Shown here: positions 32,735 through 45,080 of the stretch, piece after piece
Numbering within the stretch: the stretch's first letter is position 1
Layout of the letters: every line of letters begins with the position of its first letter
Translations under genes and position numbers: made by a program
NCBI GenBank assembly: GCA_009746045.1
Contig: RPFO01000154.1
Span: 983,667 to 1,045,666, forward strand
DNA from: Mesostigma viride
Taxonomy: Eukaryota > Streptophyta > Mesostigmatophyceae > Mesostigmatales > Mesostigmataceae
Direction of reading: 5' to 3'
DNA length: 62,000 nt
The notes under the pieces: generated by a model
Databases searched by the model: none
Told to the model about the DNA's origin: nothing
The model's input: the letters and a program-made list of their open reading frames with translations, nothing else

Positions 32735-35360
32735 CCCGTGTTTTTTTACAACGCGATACATCGCGTTGTAGGGTTAGAACGCGATGTATCGCGTTGTAAT
32801 CTGACACGTGGCAAACCTATTAAACATGCGATTTTTGGTCTGAAACTTTCAAGATAGGTCAGAAACATCTCATAGAATTCAAGAAAAAATCCTGGTATTT
32901 TTGGTATTTTTTTTGTGACAGCTGCAAACAAATATGTACCACGGAAATCAGGCATTTTCGCGGGACGAAGGTGAAGACGACGGCGATGGCGGCAGGTAGA
33001 TCTCGCCAGTTTTCGCGCGAATTTCAGTGGCTGTTGGGTAGCACGACCATGATGATGCGTTCAAAGGTTGATAATTAGGTTTCTACGAGTTTGTTGAGGT
33101 ACTGGGGCAAAGGAAACGTAGTTTTTTCCAGTTTCTCACCCAACTTTCATGCGGAAACCCTGGAAACCGGCATACATATTATTACGTCAAGACTCGGGTC
33201 TGCTGCGGCACCATGCTTGGTATTTCCATGGTGTTTCGACTTCTTAACACATGTTTATTCATTCCGAACGCCCGGACTCTCGGCTAAACCGAGATTTGTG
33301 CAGACTTTTATTGGGTAGCTCCGGGCATGATGGTGCCTGCAAATAGCGTAAGGCGTGACCGTGGCTATTGCTACGGTATGCTGTATTTTCCTGGAAATGG
33401 CCTCTGCCACCGGCTCAATAGTGCTTGCAGGCGTAAGTATATCGTGTTTCTACCTAGTTTCTGCCAGTTTTCCACTTATTTCTACCGACCTCTGCCCAGC
33501 CTCTCTAATACCCCCATCCTACTCGACGTTGCTTGCATGTCAGCCATAGCAGGTTGCAGTTGTGCAGTATTTAGGTGCTGTATACGTCGTCAAGCCGTGC
33601 ATATATCGTGAGGATTGGATGTTGATGGTTTATACTGCGTTGATTGTGCAAGAAGATCAGCTGGGTGCCCATAATCATGGTGTATAATCATGTGTTGTTA
33701 GCATCTTGCCACCATTTGCTAGCATGCATTCCAGCGTCATCTTTGCCTGCATGTAAGCTCATGGATCACTCAACCTATCCAAGCCTTGCATTACACGTGC
33801 CTCTTTCTTTCAGTATTGCACGCGTTATGGAATGAAAACCCAGCACCTCCATTCCCACGAGGCATGTGCTCAACACGTTGTGAGAGTGGATGATGCTTTG
33901 GCTATGGCTGCCTGATTCAGTCATATTAGGTCATCCAGTCATGATGTTTGATGCATGTTTGATGCTGTATAACTTATACAACGCCTATGTTCAACGTTTT
34001 GACCCTCCAATTAGCTCACTATGGCCCCGTTTATGGGGCTCGGCATGGCAGGGCCCCCACCCACACTCCGCCTCTTAGACGATGCCGAGGTCAACTACCC
34101 TACTTCAGGCCGCTTCAAGCTGCTCGGCAGTTGGCTTCCTGACTGCGAGGACGACCTGACGACACGGATCGGCATGGCGTGGGCGCACCTCCATGACCAC
34201 CGCCGCTGGTGGAGCAACCCCGCCCTACCCCGGATCGTCAAGCGTGACCTCTTCAAGGTCGTCATTCTGACGATCCTGACCTACGGCGCCGAGACGTGGA
34301 CACTGATGCAGGAGCTGGAGCAACGACTCGACGGCGCCGTCACCAAGATGCTGCGCAAGGCCCTTAACATCCCCTTTGGTTTGCACATTAGTAATGAGGA
34401 TTTGTACGCTGATTTGCCCTATGTTTCCCACATTATTAGGCACAGGCGCCTGGGCCTAGCCGGGCACCTGGCCCGCACAGATCAGGTAGATACATCAGAT
34501 AGACTAGCTGGCACCAAGCCCGCCCAGCCTGGGCGATATGTCCTCACCTGGCGTGCCCCCGGCCGCGCGCGGCAGGGCCGCCACCCGTGGACTTTTCGTG
34601 ATAGACTCAGCATGGACATGTGCTACACTAGACGTGACGGGCTCACCCCCGGGCAGCCTCCTGGTTTGTCTGTAATATGGAGGCAGATGGTGCGCAAGGA
34701 TAGATGGCAAGTAGTGATGAAGGAGACCACCCCCAAGCCTGTGGGGGCTCCGCGTGTGACCAAGTATGGCATTCATAGCGATTCGGGCCGCGGTGCCCAC
34801 ACCCCTGTAACTAGGACCTAGATAGCTTATACCATCCATTCCATCCCATGTTCCCCTCCCACTGAGGACTTATGCTCACGTGACGCAGTCACGTGTCTAT
34901 TAATTAATTAATTAATGGGGCTCGGGTCGTTGCGTAATGTTGTCAAGGGCTCTCATGTTTCCCACTGCGTTGTACTGCGTTGTAATTGTGATGCTAATGA
35001 AAATTATAGCTCCAGTGGCCCAATGGGCCTGAGTTTTGTTTCACAGAGCCTGCATATGTTGCCCATAGCTCGTGCAAGAAGCCAGATTTTTTTCATGAAC
35101 CATTTGTGAATAAGCGCATGACTTGTGACCTAGGGTCAAGAAATCGCGGTCATGGTCAGACCCCCCTGTATTCAAACCAGTGTATCTCTCTAATGAATAA
35201 GCAGTTTGTAGGTCTGAGTAGCTCAAAAAATCCTTTGATTTATGGGCTTTCAGGAAAGTATATACATGACCATGAAAAAAAATTTTCCTTAGGTGCTAGA
35301 TACGCGTTCTAAAAAAAGCTTACAACGCGATATATCGCGTTCTAATTAAAAAAACACGGG
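32735..35360. mobile_element. TTAA-flanked DNA element B, 2626 bp
   Basis: The ends CCCGTGTTTTTTTA and TAAAAAAACACGGG form inverted repeats. TTAA lies at 32731-32734, shared with element A, and at 35361-35364. Just inside the ends are palindromes ACAACGCGATACATCGCGTTGT and a variant on the left, and ACAACGCGATATATCGCGTT on the right. The CCC start and TTAA target are compatible with the piggyBac superfamily. No transposase is visible. It carries a LINE fragment at 34044-34914. Confidence 0.8.
34044..34914 (+). mobile_element. 5'-truncated LINE with 11-bp TSD inside element B
   Basis: An open frame to 34821 corresponds to the C-terminal part of a LINE reverse transcriptase. FKLLGSWLPD, VVILTILTYGAETWTLMQ and RRLGLAGHLARTDQ parallel the copy at 2501-3730. 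The catalytic YADD region is lost by truncation. The 3' end has a CACGTGAC/GTCACGTG stem-loop (about 34878-34896) and a TAAT-repeat tail. ATGGGGCTCGG at 34033-34043 and 34915-34925 is the target duplication. Confidence 0.88.
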
Positions 35361-35580
35361 TTAAGGTGTGTTCACGCCTTAAGTTGGGTCAAATAGGGTT
35401 TCGGCATTCCAAGTTCAAAGTAGTTCAAAATAGTATGTTTTAGTATCTATAGTTCAAACTAGTAGAATTTAGTAGAATCATTCACACCTTAGAGCCCATA
35501 TACGTGTGTGAGCCACGAGCCACGAGGTAGCCATGGCTGACGGCGGAGCTCATAACTTTCACGTTTGAGCCCCAAATTCA

Positions 35581-38500
35581 CACATCACCTAAAATCGGTC
35601 CGTCCGGTTACATGAGATCCTGGGAATTTTGGCGCGAACGCGTCGCGTTGAGGACGACGGGACCAGAAAAATTCCACCTCGCATGGCTGTCGACCCTATG
35701 TCCGCCGGAATATCAGTCAAAAGTCAATTATGCATGTTAAGTCGCTGCGATGGATGCAAACGACGCGTAAACTCTCCTGCTTTGCGATGATGCATGGTAG
35801 ATATTATTCGCGTATGTTCATGCGTCAAAATAATTCGCAAACTGAGACGCTGATTTTTTGTGTCGGCCAGATCTGGAATTGGCAGCGAAAATGCATGTTT
35901 ATTAATTGTGGGGGAAACTTTTTTGTTGGAAGCTCACAATTCCCAAAAGGTGGAATCCGAATGGGCTTCAAGTCTACTTTCACGAGCGCTAATCAGTTTT
36001 TCGAGAAACGAATCACATTTTCCAGGCTGTCGCATTACCTGCCGGCAGGTCAGATTTTGCTGTTTTCAGTGACGTTTACGACCGTCCTTGCTTGATGCGT
36101 TTCTTCCTTTTTTTCGGCTCACGGCATGGCGGGGCTTGTTCCAACATGCCTGCGGAGGTGTAAGCTGTGTAGCCATGATTTAAAAGTCACATATTGCTCT
36201 CGCGCCACCATCTGTTACTGCTCGACACTGCAAGAAACACTGGTTGCCTGCTCGCAACGCAAGCACAAGCACGACAACGGTGCCCTAATCCACATCCAGG
36301 CGTGTATTTCCGAGAAAAACTTCAGGCTTTTGTCGCGGCATACCTTCGGTGTTCCAAGCCGTTCACCGCTCCCCGAAATAGTCTTATGACTCGCTTTTAT
36401 AGCATTGTGGGTTCGCGTCCGCCATCTCCGCCGGGTGCTGACACGAGATGTTCGCGCTGAACCTGGACTGCAAGGTCGCCCGCTACCGGTTAGCTGTACG
36501 TATTTAGCAAGCTCTGGATGATATTGTCATGGTTTTGGTGCAGGAAGGTGCTGTGGGGGGGTCTATCTCACCTCTTTACCTAGCTTTCCTCCTCCTAGCT
36601 TGACAGCTAAGTTTGCATCAGGAAGTCATGCTTGTTGACAAAGCTCGATGGATATAAACCTTGGGATGTGCTGTGAAGGTGTTAGCATGCTTGCTTGAAG
36701 AATTGAATGCGTATTTGTGCAAGCCCTGGACATTTTTTATTAAGGGCAGTAGGTAGCAGCCACGTTCTTATTCAATTGTGTCAGGACGTCTATGTTGCCT
36801 TTACTGCACTCTGTCCTAGAGGAGTTTGATGCCACTGTAGATGACTATGACCAGTGGGGTGGTGAGGATGGGCCGGTGTGCTGGGGTGAGCCTGAAGGGC
36901 ACCTTGGATCACGTGACCCTTAGGCAATCATGCCAGGCTGTGCAGTTTATGGCTTGTGATGTATGGATGCAGCGGGTGAGGCAGGTTGTCGTTGCCGTGG
37001 CCTGTGTTAGTGAACTCTATCATCTTTTAACTTACCCAAAGCCCCCCTAGACCTAAACTGCCTCGCCTTCTTTGAGGGGTTGCCTTCTTTGAGGAGTGCC
37101 ATGTCTTGAAAGGTTTGTTGGGGCCCTGGCATTTCAGAGTAGGTTGAGGTGGAGAGGGGTGGCACACTGCTAGGTGATGGCAGGGCCATCCATGTGATGC
37201 ACCTTACGTTGGGATGGGGACCATGCATTTGTTCTTGTTGCTAGCATGGGCAGGGTGAGCGGCTGGGAGTAAGGTGTAAGTGCTACTTGCGCCACTGTCC
37301 GAAAGGGGAGCTCCATGCGGTGGGCAAACAGCGTTGCAAGCGTACACTTAACACAAATGTGGTCTGATGCACTCAGCTGACCTGCCATTTCTCTTGATGC
37401 ACCAAACCACACTAAAGGCTTGATATAGCCGGTAGGAAATGCATGTGCATGCAGTGTCAAAAGCAGAGAGGGACACTGTTAGCACATGAGTGTGATTGTA
37501 AACCGATGAGTGTGAGCCTCCCCGTGCCATCCCATGCATTTTACACCTATTTTTGGCAAGCCCCCATCATGCCGCAGTTATGCACCGCCTATGCAAGGGG
37601 GATGAATAGACAGTTCTAGGTGTGTTGAGGGATGAGATAAGGGTAAACATGAGGAGCCATGCAGGCAAAAACGGAAGGGCGATGTCAACAGTGTGTTTGC
37701 CCAGATTTTGATGTCAGGAGGGGCTGAAAGATCAGTGGCCACGATAAACCTAGGTGGATTACATGAGAGATGACACGACCATGAGAGGGTGGTAGATGAG
37801 TTCAACTGAGAAGAGCTAGCATTACATGCACAGATTCTTAATGACCTATGGACTGTCCAAGGGTTGGAGTTCAGTGCACGTTCCAAAGACTATGATGAGC
37901 ATGACGATGATGGCAAGGGGGCGGGGGGGCGCAATTAGGACAGGCACTGATGCAGAATTATGTTGTACAGCAGCTAGGTGCTGAGCTCAATTGAATAGCA
38001 GCCCAAGCCACTGCTGTCCTTGATTGCGCTTTGTATTTCCATGTAGCAGAGAGGCACCTGGCAGATATATATTTGGATTAGCTGCTATAAGACACGCACA
38101 GCAGGGGTGCCCAGCAGAGTGGGCCAAGTACTGCAAAGGAGATTGTGTGTGCTGCCGAGCGGGGCCCGTTTAGAAAAGAGACTGGTCAGCCGACAGGCAC
38201 GACTGGTCAGCCAAGCTCCCCTTCTTGAGGCTTGTAGGCACTATGGTGCTTGTTCCGAATGCCAGCATCTACTGTGATTGATGGTGATTTTATCCCTTGA
38301 TGATCGCTTTTTTAGTCTGTGTTGGCTAATGTATCCAGCCCCAGTGGCATGTATATGAATCCCATGACAGCCATGACGATAATTGAGTGAAGAATGCAAA
38401 GTTTTCCAAGACAATGGCGCAGAATATGGAGTATTTTTGCAAAAATCGCTCTATTTCTGCTTGCATCCGTCACTTTTAGTGGGCCGGCAGTGGTCCTAAT

Positions 38501-38978
38501 ATGTCCAACTTGTGTTCTAGTGTAAATTCAAGTATTGTGCTATTAATGTGACGAATTCTGGCATGATTGGGCCGCATATGTGCTGGCAGGGGCTTCATAA
38601 GTTTGAAAATAATGCACTAAAACGGTGTTTTGGCTCATGTATGCCAGAATTATAGCACATAGTTTGGTCCTACATTGCATACTTAAGGGCGGTTTTTGTC
38701 TTTGGATATAAATTAATAAGCATGACCATTTCCAGCTGAATTGGACTACATTTACTACTTGCGTGTGGCTGCTATGCCTCCTTATGCCTGGAAAACATCG
38801 TTTTTTGCACTTTTCCACGTCACGGTTTGATGCTAAAAATAGGTCAGTTGGCCCCCCAATTTATGTGATGTGAACAGGGTCCTAGGGGGACCTTAAGTCC
38901 AGAAAGGCACCCCGATCTGACTATATGTGTGGGAGATATGACCCCATGTAACAAAAAAGGCCGTTTTTAGGTGATGTG
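35581..38978. mobile_element. 3.4-kb TIR element D inside the retroelement 5' region
   Basis: CACATCACCTAAAA at 35581-35594 and TTTTAGGTGATGTG at 38965-38978 are 14-bp perfect inverted ends. The flanks rejoin the LINE 5' region, which is continuous at 4180-4215. No clear target duplication is visible. No transposase was recognised. A small Cys-rich frame at 36126-36389 (CKLC then CYC pattern) and a 43-codon frame at 36792-36923 are the only notable ORFs. Confidence 0.7.
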
Positions 38979-39055
38979 AGCTGTGAATATCACTATCGCT
39001 TCGTCTTTCTAAGACGCACATGCTGATATAATTTTCCGAATCTAAAACGCAATAT

Positions 39056-42000
39056 ATGACGAGCAAACGTCCTCTGACGCAACGCAGTTTGGCGGATGCG
39101 CTCGCCCATGAAAATGCGGCAGCTGCGGCTGCAGCTTCGCCATCAGGTCCGGCAGGCAGCGGTGACACTAGTCGTGCACTGGTGGTCACCCAGCAACCTC
39201 CCGGGCTTAATGCCTCGCCATCGGCATCGCCTGACCCGAAACGCACCCGCCCAGCCGACAAAACAGGATGGTCCGGCCCCTCGGAACCGCGCTTTCGGCC
39301 CCATGACCCTTTCAAGGTCGATGATCACGACTGGACCAACATGTCTCCGGACGATGCTATGGACTGCATCTTCTTCGGGGACTACGCCTCGCTTTACGAC
39401 CTGTGCATCCATCTCTACGACCAAGGTCGCCTCCTCTGCAGCAACGGCAGCCGCTGGCAAGCCCACGGTGCCATGCTTGGCTGCCCCCGCCCCCAGCTCC
39501 AGCACGCCATCCTCAACTCCCTTCTCCAGCGCTCTGACGGCGAGATCTGGGCTCCATCCATCTCCGCCACCACCCTCCGTTCCATCCTCACGGAAGCCTT
39601 TCAGCAGCACGTGACCCCCCTTGCTGCTGACGTCGCAGCAATGGGTGGCACGCTGGCTGCTGAACTTCTTCACAGTTCCACCGCCGCCGCCTTCACCTCC
39701 ACTGCCATTTCCGCCTCCACTGCCGACATCAAAGCCCAGCTCCTCGACCTCGACCAACACCTTCAAGCCACCGCCAACGCCCTTGAGAGCTTGCATGACA
39801 CCGCCGGCCCCACCGCCCAGGCGGTGAAGGACATCGCCGCCCAGCCGGCTCCTGCTGGCCCGGCCGGCGATGCTCCCTATAGCTCCACCTGGGCGGACTT
39901 GCTTAAGCAACACACCACCTCCACCACCTCCACCATCTCGGCACAACTCAAGCAACAAGCCCTCGACCTTCGCGAGGAAGCCGACATCGCCCGGCGCAGC
40001 CACAATGTCATCGTCAAGCACTTCGACCAGCAGGCAGGTGAGACCTCCACGAGCCTTCTTGAGGCATTTAAGCGCGCCATTCTTGCCCCCATGTTACTCA
40101 CTGGTGAGCTGGACATGTCGGCTGTCCGCCTCCCCCGCGCGCGGGGGAAGGCTGGCCCGGCACCCGTGCTCCTCACCTTTAACACGTCGTACGTCAAAAC
40201 TCAGTCCTAAAAATAGGACTGAGTATGCCAACTTTGAGATCATGTAGCGGTAAGCCTAGGGGGGTACCCCATATGTTTGATATGCATCAGAGCACTCAAT
40301 ATCATGCTAATGCTTGGGCATATGCCTAAAAAATCATATGTTGACCAAATCATGTAAAATTTTACAAGGGTGTCAACCCATGCTCGCGATTTGGCAATTT
40401 TCTGTGGAAGGACGAGTTGGGAAAATTCAATAAAATCCATATGCATGTTGAAAAAATATAGGCGTGTAAACAATATAGTTCTTGACCTGTAGAAAAAAAC
40501 TGGACTCAATTTGGCCACAGCCTCTACCTGAAACTCACCAAAAACCACCAGCCCTAAGAATGGGTTTCGAGGTTGCTAGCAATGTGCAAGCATGTAAGTG
40601 CGGTCATACTACACACCACCGTGGCAACCAACCATGCCAATCAACTCATTTCCCTTCTAGCATAACAGGAAAACATACTTGCATCATCATATTGCAGTTA
40701 TATTATACCTTAGTATATGTGTGAGAGCCTATGCACGCACATAGGGAATGGGCATTGATACCTACCTACAAAGGGTTTTATTATGAGCCTTAACCACCAA
40801 TAGAATGGGTAGGTTAAGCATATTTCAATTGTTTTTAACAAGAATAGAGATGGCTAACTCTGTTTTGCCTTGCCATGGCATGGCCAACATACTTGCTGGC
40901 ACATGATGACAGTGGTTTATCACCAAGATTCTTCACTCACCCGTATAAGCTTGAAAGCACGCTGGATGCAGCCCATAGCCATACAATCACGCAGTATGAA
41001 CGTAGCAAAAGAATAACTAACATCTATGAAGGTATTTAAACCCATACAGCGCCTAAAAAACTGCAAAAGTACACTAGGGTAAGGCAAATGCCTGGTAACA
41101 TCATAAAAAATGGGGGGTTTAGAGAGGGGCAGGCAACGGTCAAGAAAGCGCATCAAGATTCGAAACTGACAGCGCCTTGCAAGCTCAAACTCATGTAAGA
41201 ACATAACAAAACGATGAGGTGACGCTATTTCAGCTTTACCGTGCACGGATGGCGTTATCTTGGCCCAGGCGGTGCCCGCAAAAGTGACACTTGCGGCACA
41301 CAAACCATGACATGACAGAGTGGTCGAAATAATCAAATCTTTACTGCCACTGACTTAATTCTACACACATGCATGATAATAAGTAGAAAGAAGCATATAA
41401 ACCCTTCGAACTTCACCGTAAAGTAAATTTAGTCATCAATTCCGTCAACCTGCCTGGTCGCAGTTTTTTCCAGCAAGAGCAGTGCCGACACCTGGTAAAT
41501 CGCATCCCCGGGAGCTAAAAATTGGTTTGTGTCATCTTTAGGACATATAAAATCTATTTCCTGGGTTTTACCAGCTAAATCGTCCGCAAACGTAAACTGC
41601 ATGCATGGGCGCAAGCCGCCATGGCTAGGTCGTGCATTTCCGGAACTCACGTTTCACGTGAAAAAGTACCCTTACCACCTGTACTTTGACCGTACATTTA
41701 GCCGCCCAAACAAAATCCAAAAAAATCGCAAAAATATGTCTAAGAAAGGTCATTTCACGTAGTATTTGAATAAATTTTGAGGGAATTTTTTTGACAAACA
41801 TTCCGACTTGGGCGAATTTTCTACGAAACCCAAAAACTCAGTCCTAAGAATAGGACTGAGTTGAACTCAGTCCTAAGAATAGGTGCAGTGACGAACGACG
41901 TGTTAAGTACATGGCGGACAAGCTGGCGTTCCTTAAATGCCGCAAGAAGCTCTCGGAGACTCGCTTCACGCTGGACGACGACTTGACCCTGGCCCAGCAA

Positions 42001-42135
42001 CAGCGGCGACGCGAGCTATGGCCGACCTACCTTCAGCTCCGGCAGAGCGCAAGGGGGAAGCCAGTATACTGGAGGGGGGCGGTCATCCACGTTGACCACA
42101 AGCCCTGGCAGCCCCCTCCTGCCACCTCAGACTAG
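39056..42135 (+). pseudogene. LINE ORF1 protein gene split by a TTAA element
   Basis: The ORF starts at ATG 39056 (MTSKRPLTQRSLADAL). It runs open to the TTAA at 40179-40182 and resumes, exactly in frame, at 41907 after the insertion, ending at TAG 42133-42135. The total would be about 451 residues. The N-terminus is Ala/Ser/Pro-rich. Residues about 210-330 are Leu/Ala-rich and coiled-coil-like. Residues about 330-430 resemble the RRM and C-terminal domains of L1-type ORF1 RNA-binding proteins (NVIVKHFDQ, VLLTFK, LAFLKCRKKL, LTLAQQQRRREL). As it stands the insertion adds a premature stop at 40210. Confidence 0.8.
40183..41902. mobile_element. TTAA-flanked DNA element C, 1720 bp
   Basis: The ends CACGTCGTACGTCA and TGACGAACGACGTG are inverted repeats matching at 13 of 14 positions, with TTAA on both sides (40179-40182, 41903-41906). 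Just inside lie palindromes containing ACTCAGTCCT and AGGACTGAGT, one on the left and one and a half on the right. No transposase was recognised, so the element is probably non-autonomous. Removing it with one TTAA restores the ORF1 frame. Confidence 0.88.
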
Positions 42136-42648
42136 GAATATATATACCAGTAGTGTAGATTAGTAAGGCTTAGCCTAGCATGTGGCCCACGCGCATGTGC
42201 GCCCACAATGGCCCCCATGGATTATGCCTTCAACATTTAGCCATGCTTTGTCTATAATGGGACCCCCATGGATGTTGCATTAAGAATTTAGCCATGCTAT
42301 GCCATGCAGAGAGATGCTCTCTGTCGAGAAGCCATGTCCCAGCCCTTGTATAGCCATGATGATCTTCCTCCCTCACAGGCATGCTCCCCCCCTTACCCGG
42401 GCATAGCGTGATAGACCATGAGGGTGCAGGTGCCCTGGTGCACCTAGAGCAGGGGTAGCTTACATTCCCACCCTTGCATGAAGCTTAGCCTAGAATGTAT
42501 TAAAAGCCATATGCCCCTTCTCAGGGCGATGTGCTACATCTACTCCCAACGGAGTGATGTTGATAATTAATTAATTAATTAATTCACACCTTAAGTTGGG
42601 TTGACCCCTAAGAAACCTCGAACCCAACTTAAGGCGTGAATGACTGTA

Positions 42649-45080
42649 CCGGATTGCGTGGATGTCGTTGGGGGCGGGGGGAGTCCGGCCTGGAAGTTGT
42701 TCTCCCTTGCTGGGAGTGTGTTGGCTGCCGTACACTCTCCGGTCGATCCCGGCTGTTGTGACAACCCTCTTGTCATTTGCTATAGCTTGGTGTGGCAGCT
42801 AGCGGGGTGGCGGCCGGTGGGGGGCGGGCAGGGGGGGGAAGGGCATGCCAATTTTCATACATGTACTTGACGGAACTACCCGTTTGGGGCCCGGGGGGGG
42901 GGGGGGGGGGGGGGGTACGGAGATCGAACATTCATCGTGGAGGATGGGTTTTGACGGCATCGAGGGCCGGGATATTGATGCCATTTTGGCTGGCTTAGGG
43001 ATTGCGGTCTAGTATGTCATAGCCTGGACCGTGGGTAATGTTTTGGCTGGCTTAGGGATTGCGGTCTAGTATGTCATAGCCTGGACCGTGGGTAATGTTT
43101 CTGGTTTTGTCGGCGCGACATGAGCAATGCTAGCGAAGCGTGCACGTGCCCGACGCATCACATAATTCGATCATCCATGCACCACAATATTGAACAGGTA
43201 CGGTAACATGACACAAGCTTGCCAGACGCCTTTCTGCATCTATGGGCATGGTGGCCGGGGTGACCAGTGCCCCTGCATGTTGCATCAGTGCGCACCAAGC
43301 TAGTAGCAGTAAGTAAGTGTGTGAACATGCACTGAAGGCATGCCACGTCCGAGCTAATCACTTGATTCAAAATTTCCCATAATATTGGATCAATCCGATC
43401 AAGGTACTTTTCTACCCGCCACCCGGATACTTCAACCGCGAAGGCAAGTGGCGCGACTCACTCGCCCAGGTCTGCAGTCGCAGATAGCAACTCCGCGTCA
43501 TCCGGGCTATCGATCCAAGATGATCGTACTCTCGGCCATGCATGCGTATGATGACGGGTGTGGGGCCGGGCAGGTTGCATGCTAACCCCCGATAGCCCAG
43601 GAGAAAACAAAGGCTTTGATCGATCTCCCGGAGCCTGAGGGTTTTTAGGCCGGGGCATACCCACGGTTCACCCACAAAAACCGCACCAAGGTATACGTGG
43701 TCATGCAGCTTGCGCGATCATACAGCTTGCGTATTGTGGCAGCAATCGATCAGCTGTGGTGCATGCATGGGTATATTATGCGAGCGTGGCCTGCGAAGGA
43801 TAGTCCGCAGGGAGCGTACCGGAATGTAGAATCAAAGCCCTTGATGAATAATTTATGTTGATGCATGAATGGCCTCAGGCCAGTAGATAGTGCACATAAT
43901 GGTAGTATATGTAGCTAGCCGGCCGAGACTGCATGCAGAATGTTGATGGTGAGCGCTGAAACCCCAGCCAGCCAGTTGCGCTCGCACAGAGACCGCTGGT
44001 GCAAAAAGATTAATGTGCAAATGCAAGGGTCCATCCCAAGCTCTTGCGTGCTTGGAACAGTCCTAAACGGTAAGTCTCTTAAACGGCTGTCAAGCTGGCC
44101 ACCTGGCAGGGTTGATCCAGGTGCATCACTTTGGCCCTACGGCTTCGCAAGGCAACCCTGTGGTGTTGTTGCCGTGGTCACTGTCTCTCAAGCAACCAAA
44201 ATAACGTCCGTCCACCGGACCCTGGCCCACCTTGATTGCCCAAGCAGCACGCACACAAGTCCTGGTGGGAACACAAGTCCCAGCGGCCGGGCGCCACACC
44301 AAATCCTACCGGTGAGCCGCCTGTGCGCCACACATGATGCAGGGACAGCGTGGTGGCCCCCACAACCCTCCCAGTGGTTGCCTTGCCACCCGCATGCAAA
44401 GCTATAAGAGGGGGGACATCCCCCCCTGAAGTCGTACATGAGCGTACTCCCTGGTTTGGCCTACCGCGCCGCCCGGCGCCAGCCCAAGTGAAAAATGGCT
44501 GAGTGAGCTCTGTCAGCCAAAAGGCTGCGCCGGATCGAAAACGGCAACTTTGGGAGTGTGCTACGTGCTACGTTGGTTGTACGACACGTGGCACTTTTTG
44601 TAGCATCTCTTAGAAGAAGCTCTTAGTAAGCGATAATTTTAGCATAGTCTCCAAGTAGAAGCAGTTCAATGATGAAACATTTTGTACTGCAGTGCTCCGG
44701 CTTCAGGCTGGTTGTTGGTGCAATGGCGGAAACTTGTAAGAATGACGTCAAGCCGGCGGAAATTGCCTGACGCCAGGTCCGGTGTCATCAACAACAACAA
44801 CTCCACATCCGGTGTCATCATCAACAACAACAACCTGACGCCTGCCTGAAAGTTGATTCGTCTTCCTAGAATCAACCAATACTTGGTAAGTTCTCAGCGT
44901 AAGTTGTGAGTTCTCTGCTGCCCATGTCCGGCGTCATCAACAACAACAACAACAACAAGTTGTAACTGAGTACAGCAGGGCCAAAGCGGACTCCTGCACT
45001 TAAAATCAAACGCCTGACCGAGCTAGCGGGATCACCAGAGCGCACTCCTTTCCTAAAACCAGGCGCCGGACCGGCGGGAG
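42649..45080. other. intergenic stretch with simple repeats
   Basis: A 59-bp unit beginning GGCTGGCTTAGGGATTGC is tandemly duplicated at about 42982-43099. A poly-G run lies at 42893-42915. CAA-repeat clusters beside CCGG(T/C)GTCATCAACAA occur at about 44775-44960. No gene was recognised. Confidence 0.6.

Larger units (their letters stand above)
35492..42581 (+). mobile_element. ORF1-only LINE-like element, with two nested insertions
   Basis: The element is bounded by a perfect 12-bp duplication, ATTCACACCTTA (35480-35491, 42582-42593). Subtracting the insertions at 35581-38978 and 40183-41902 leaves about 2 kb: a 5' region (GAGCCACGAGGTAGCCATGG), ORF1, and a 3' region ending in a CAAC-loop hairpin (about 42530-42554) plus a TTAA-repeat tail. 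There is no reverse transcriptase. This layout resembles mammalian HAL1 elements, which keep ORF1 and borrow ORF2 from an autonomous LINE. Confidence 0.82.
30294..42648. mobile_element. TA-flanked MITE split into three parts by nested insertions
   Basis: The pieces 30294-30326, 35361-35491 and 42594-42648, read in order, match the intact MITE at 47690-47932. The match covers the left end (CATTCACGCCTTAAGTTGGG), the middle (TTCACGCCTTAAGTTGGGTC, AGTTCAAAGTAG) and the right end (CGAACCCAACTTAAGGCG to GACTGTA). Two breaks separate them. One is at a TTAA and holds elements A and B. The other is at ATTCACACCTTA and holds an ORF1-only retroelement. Confidence 0.85.
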
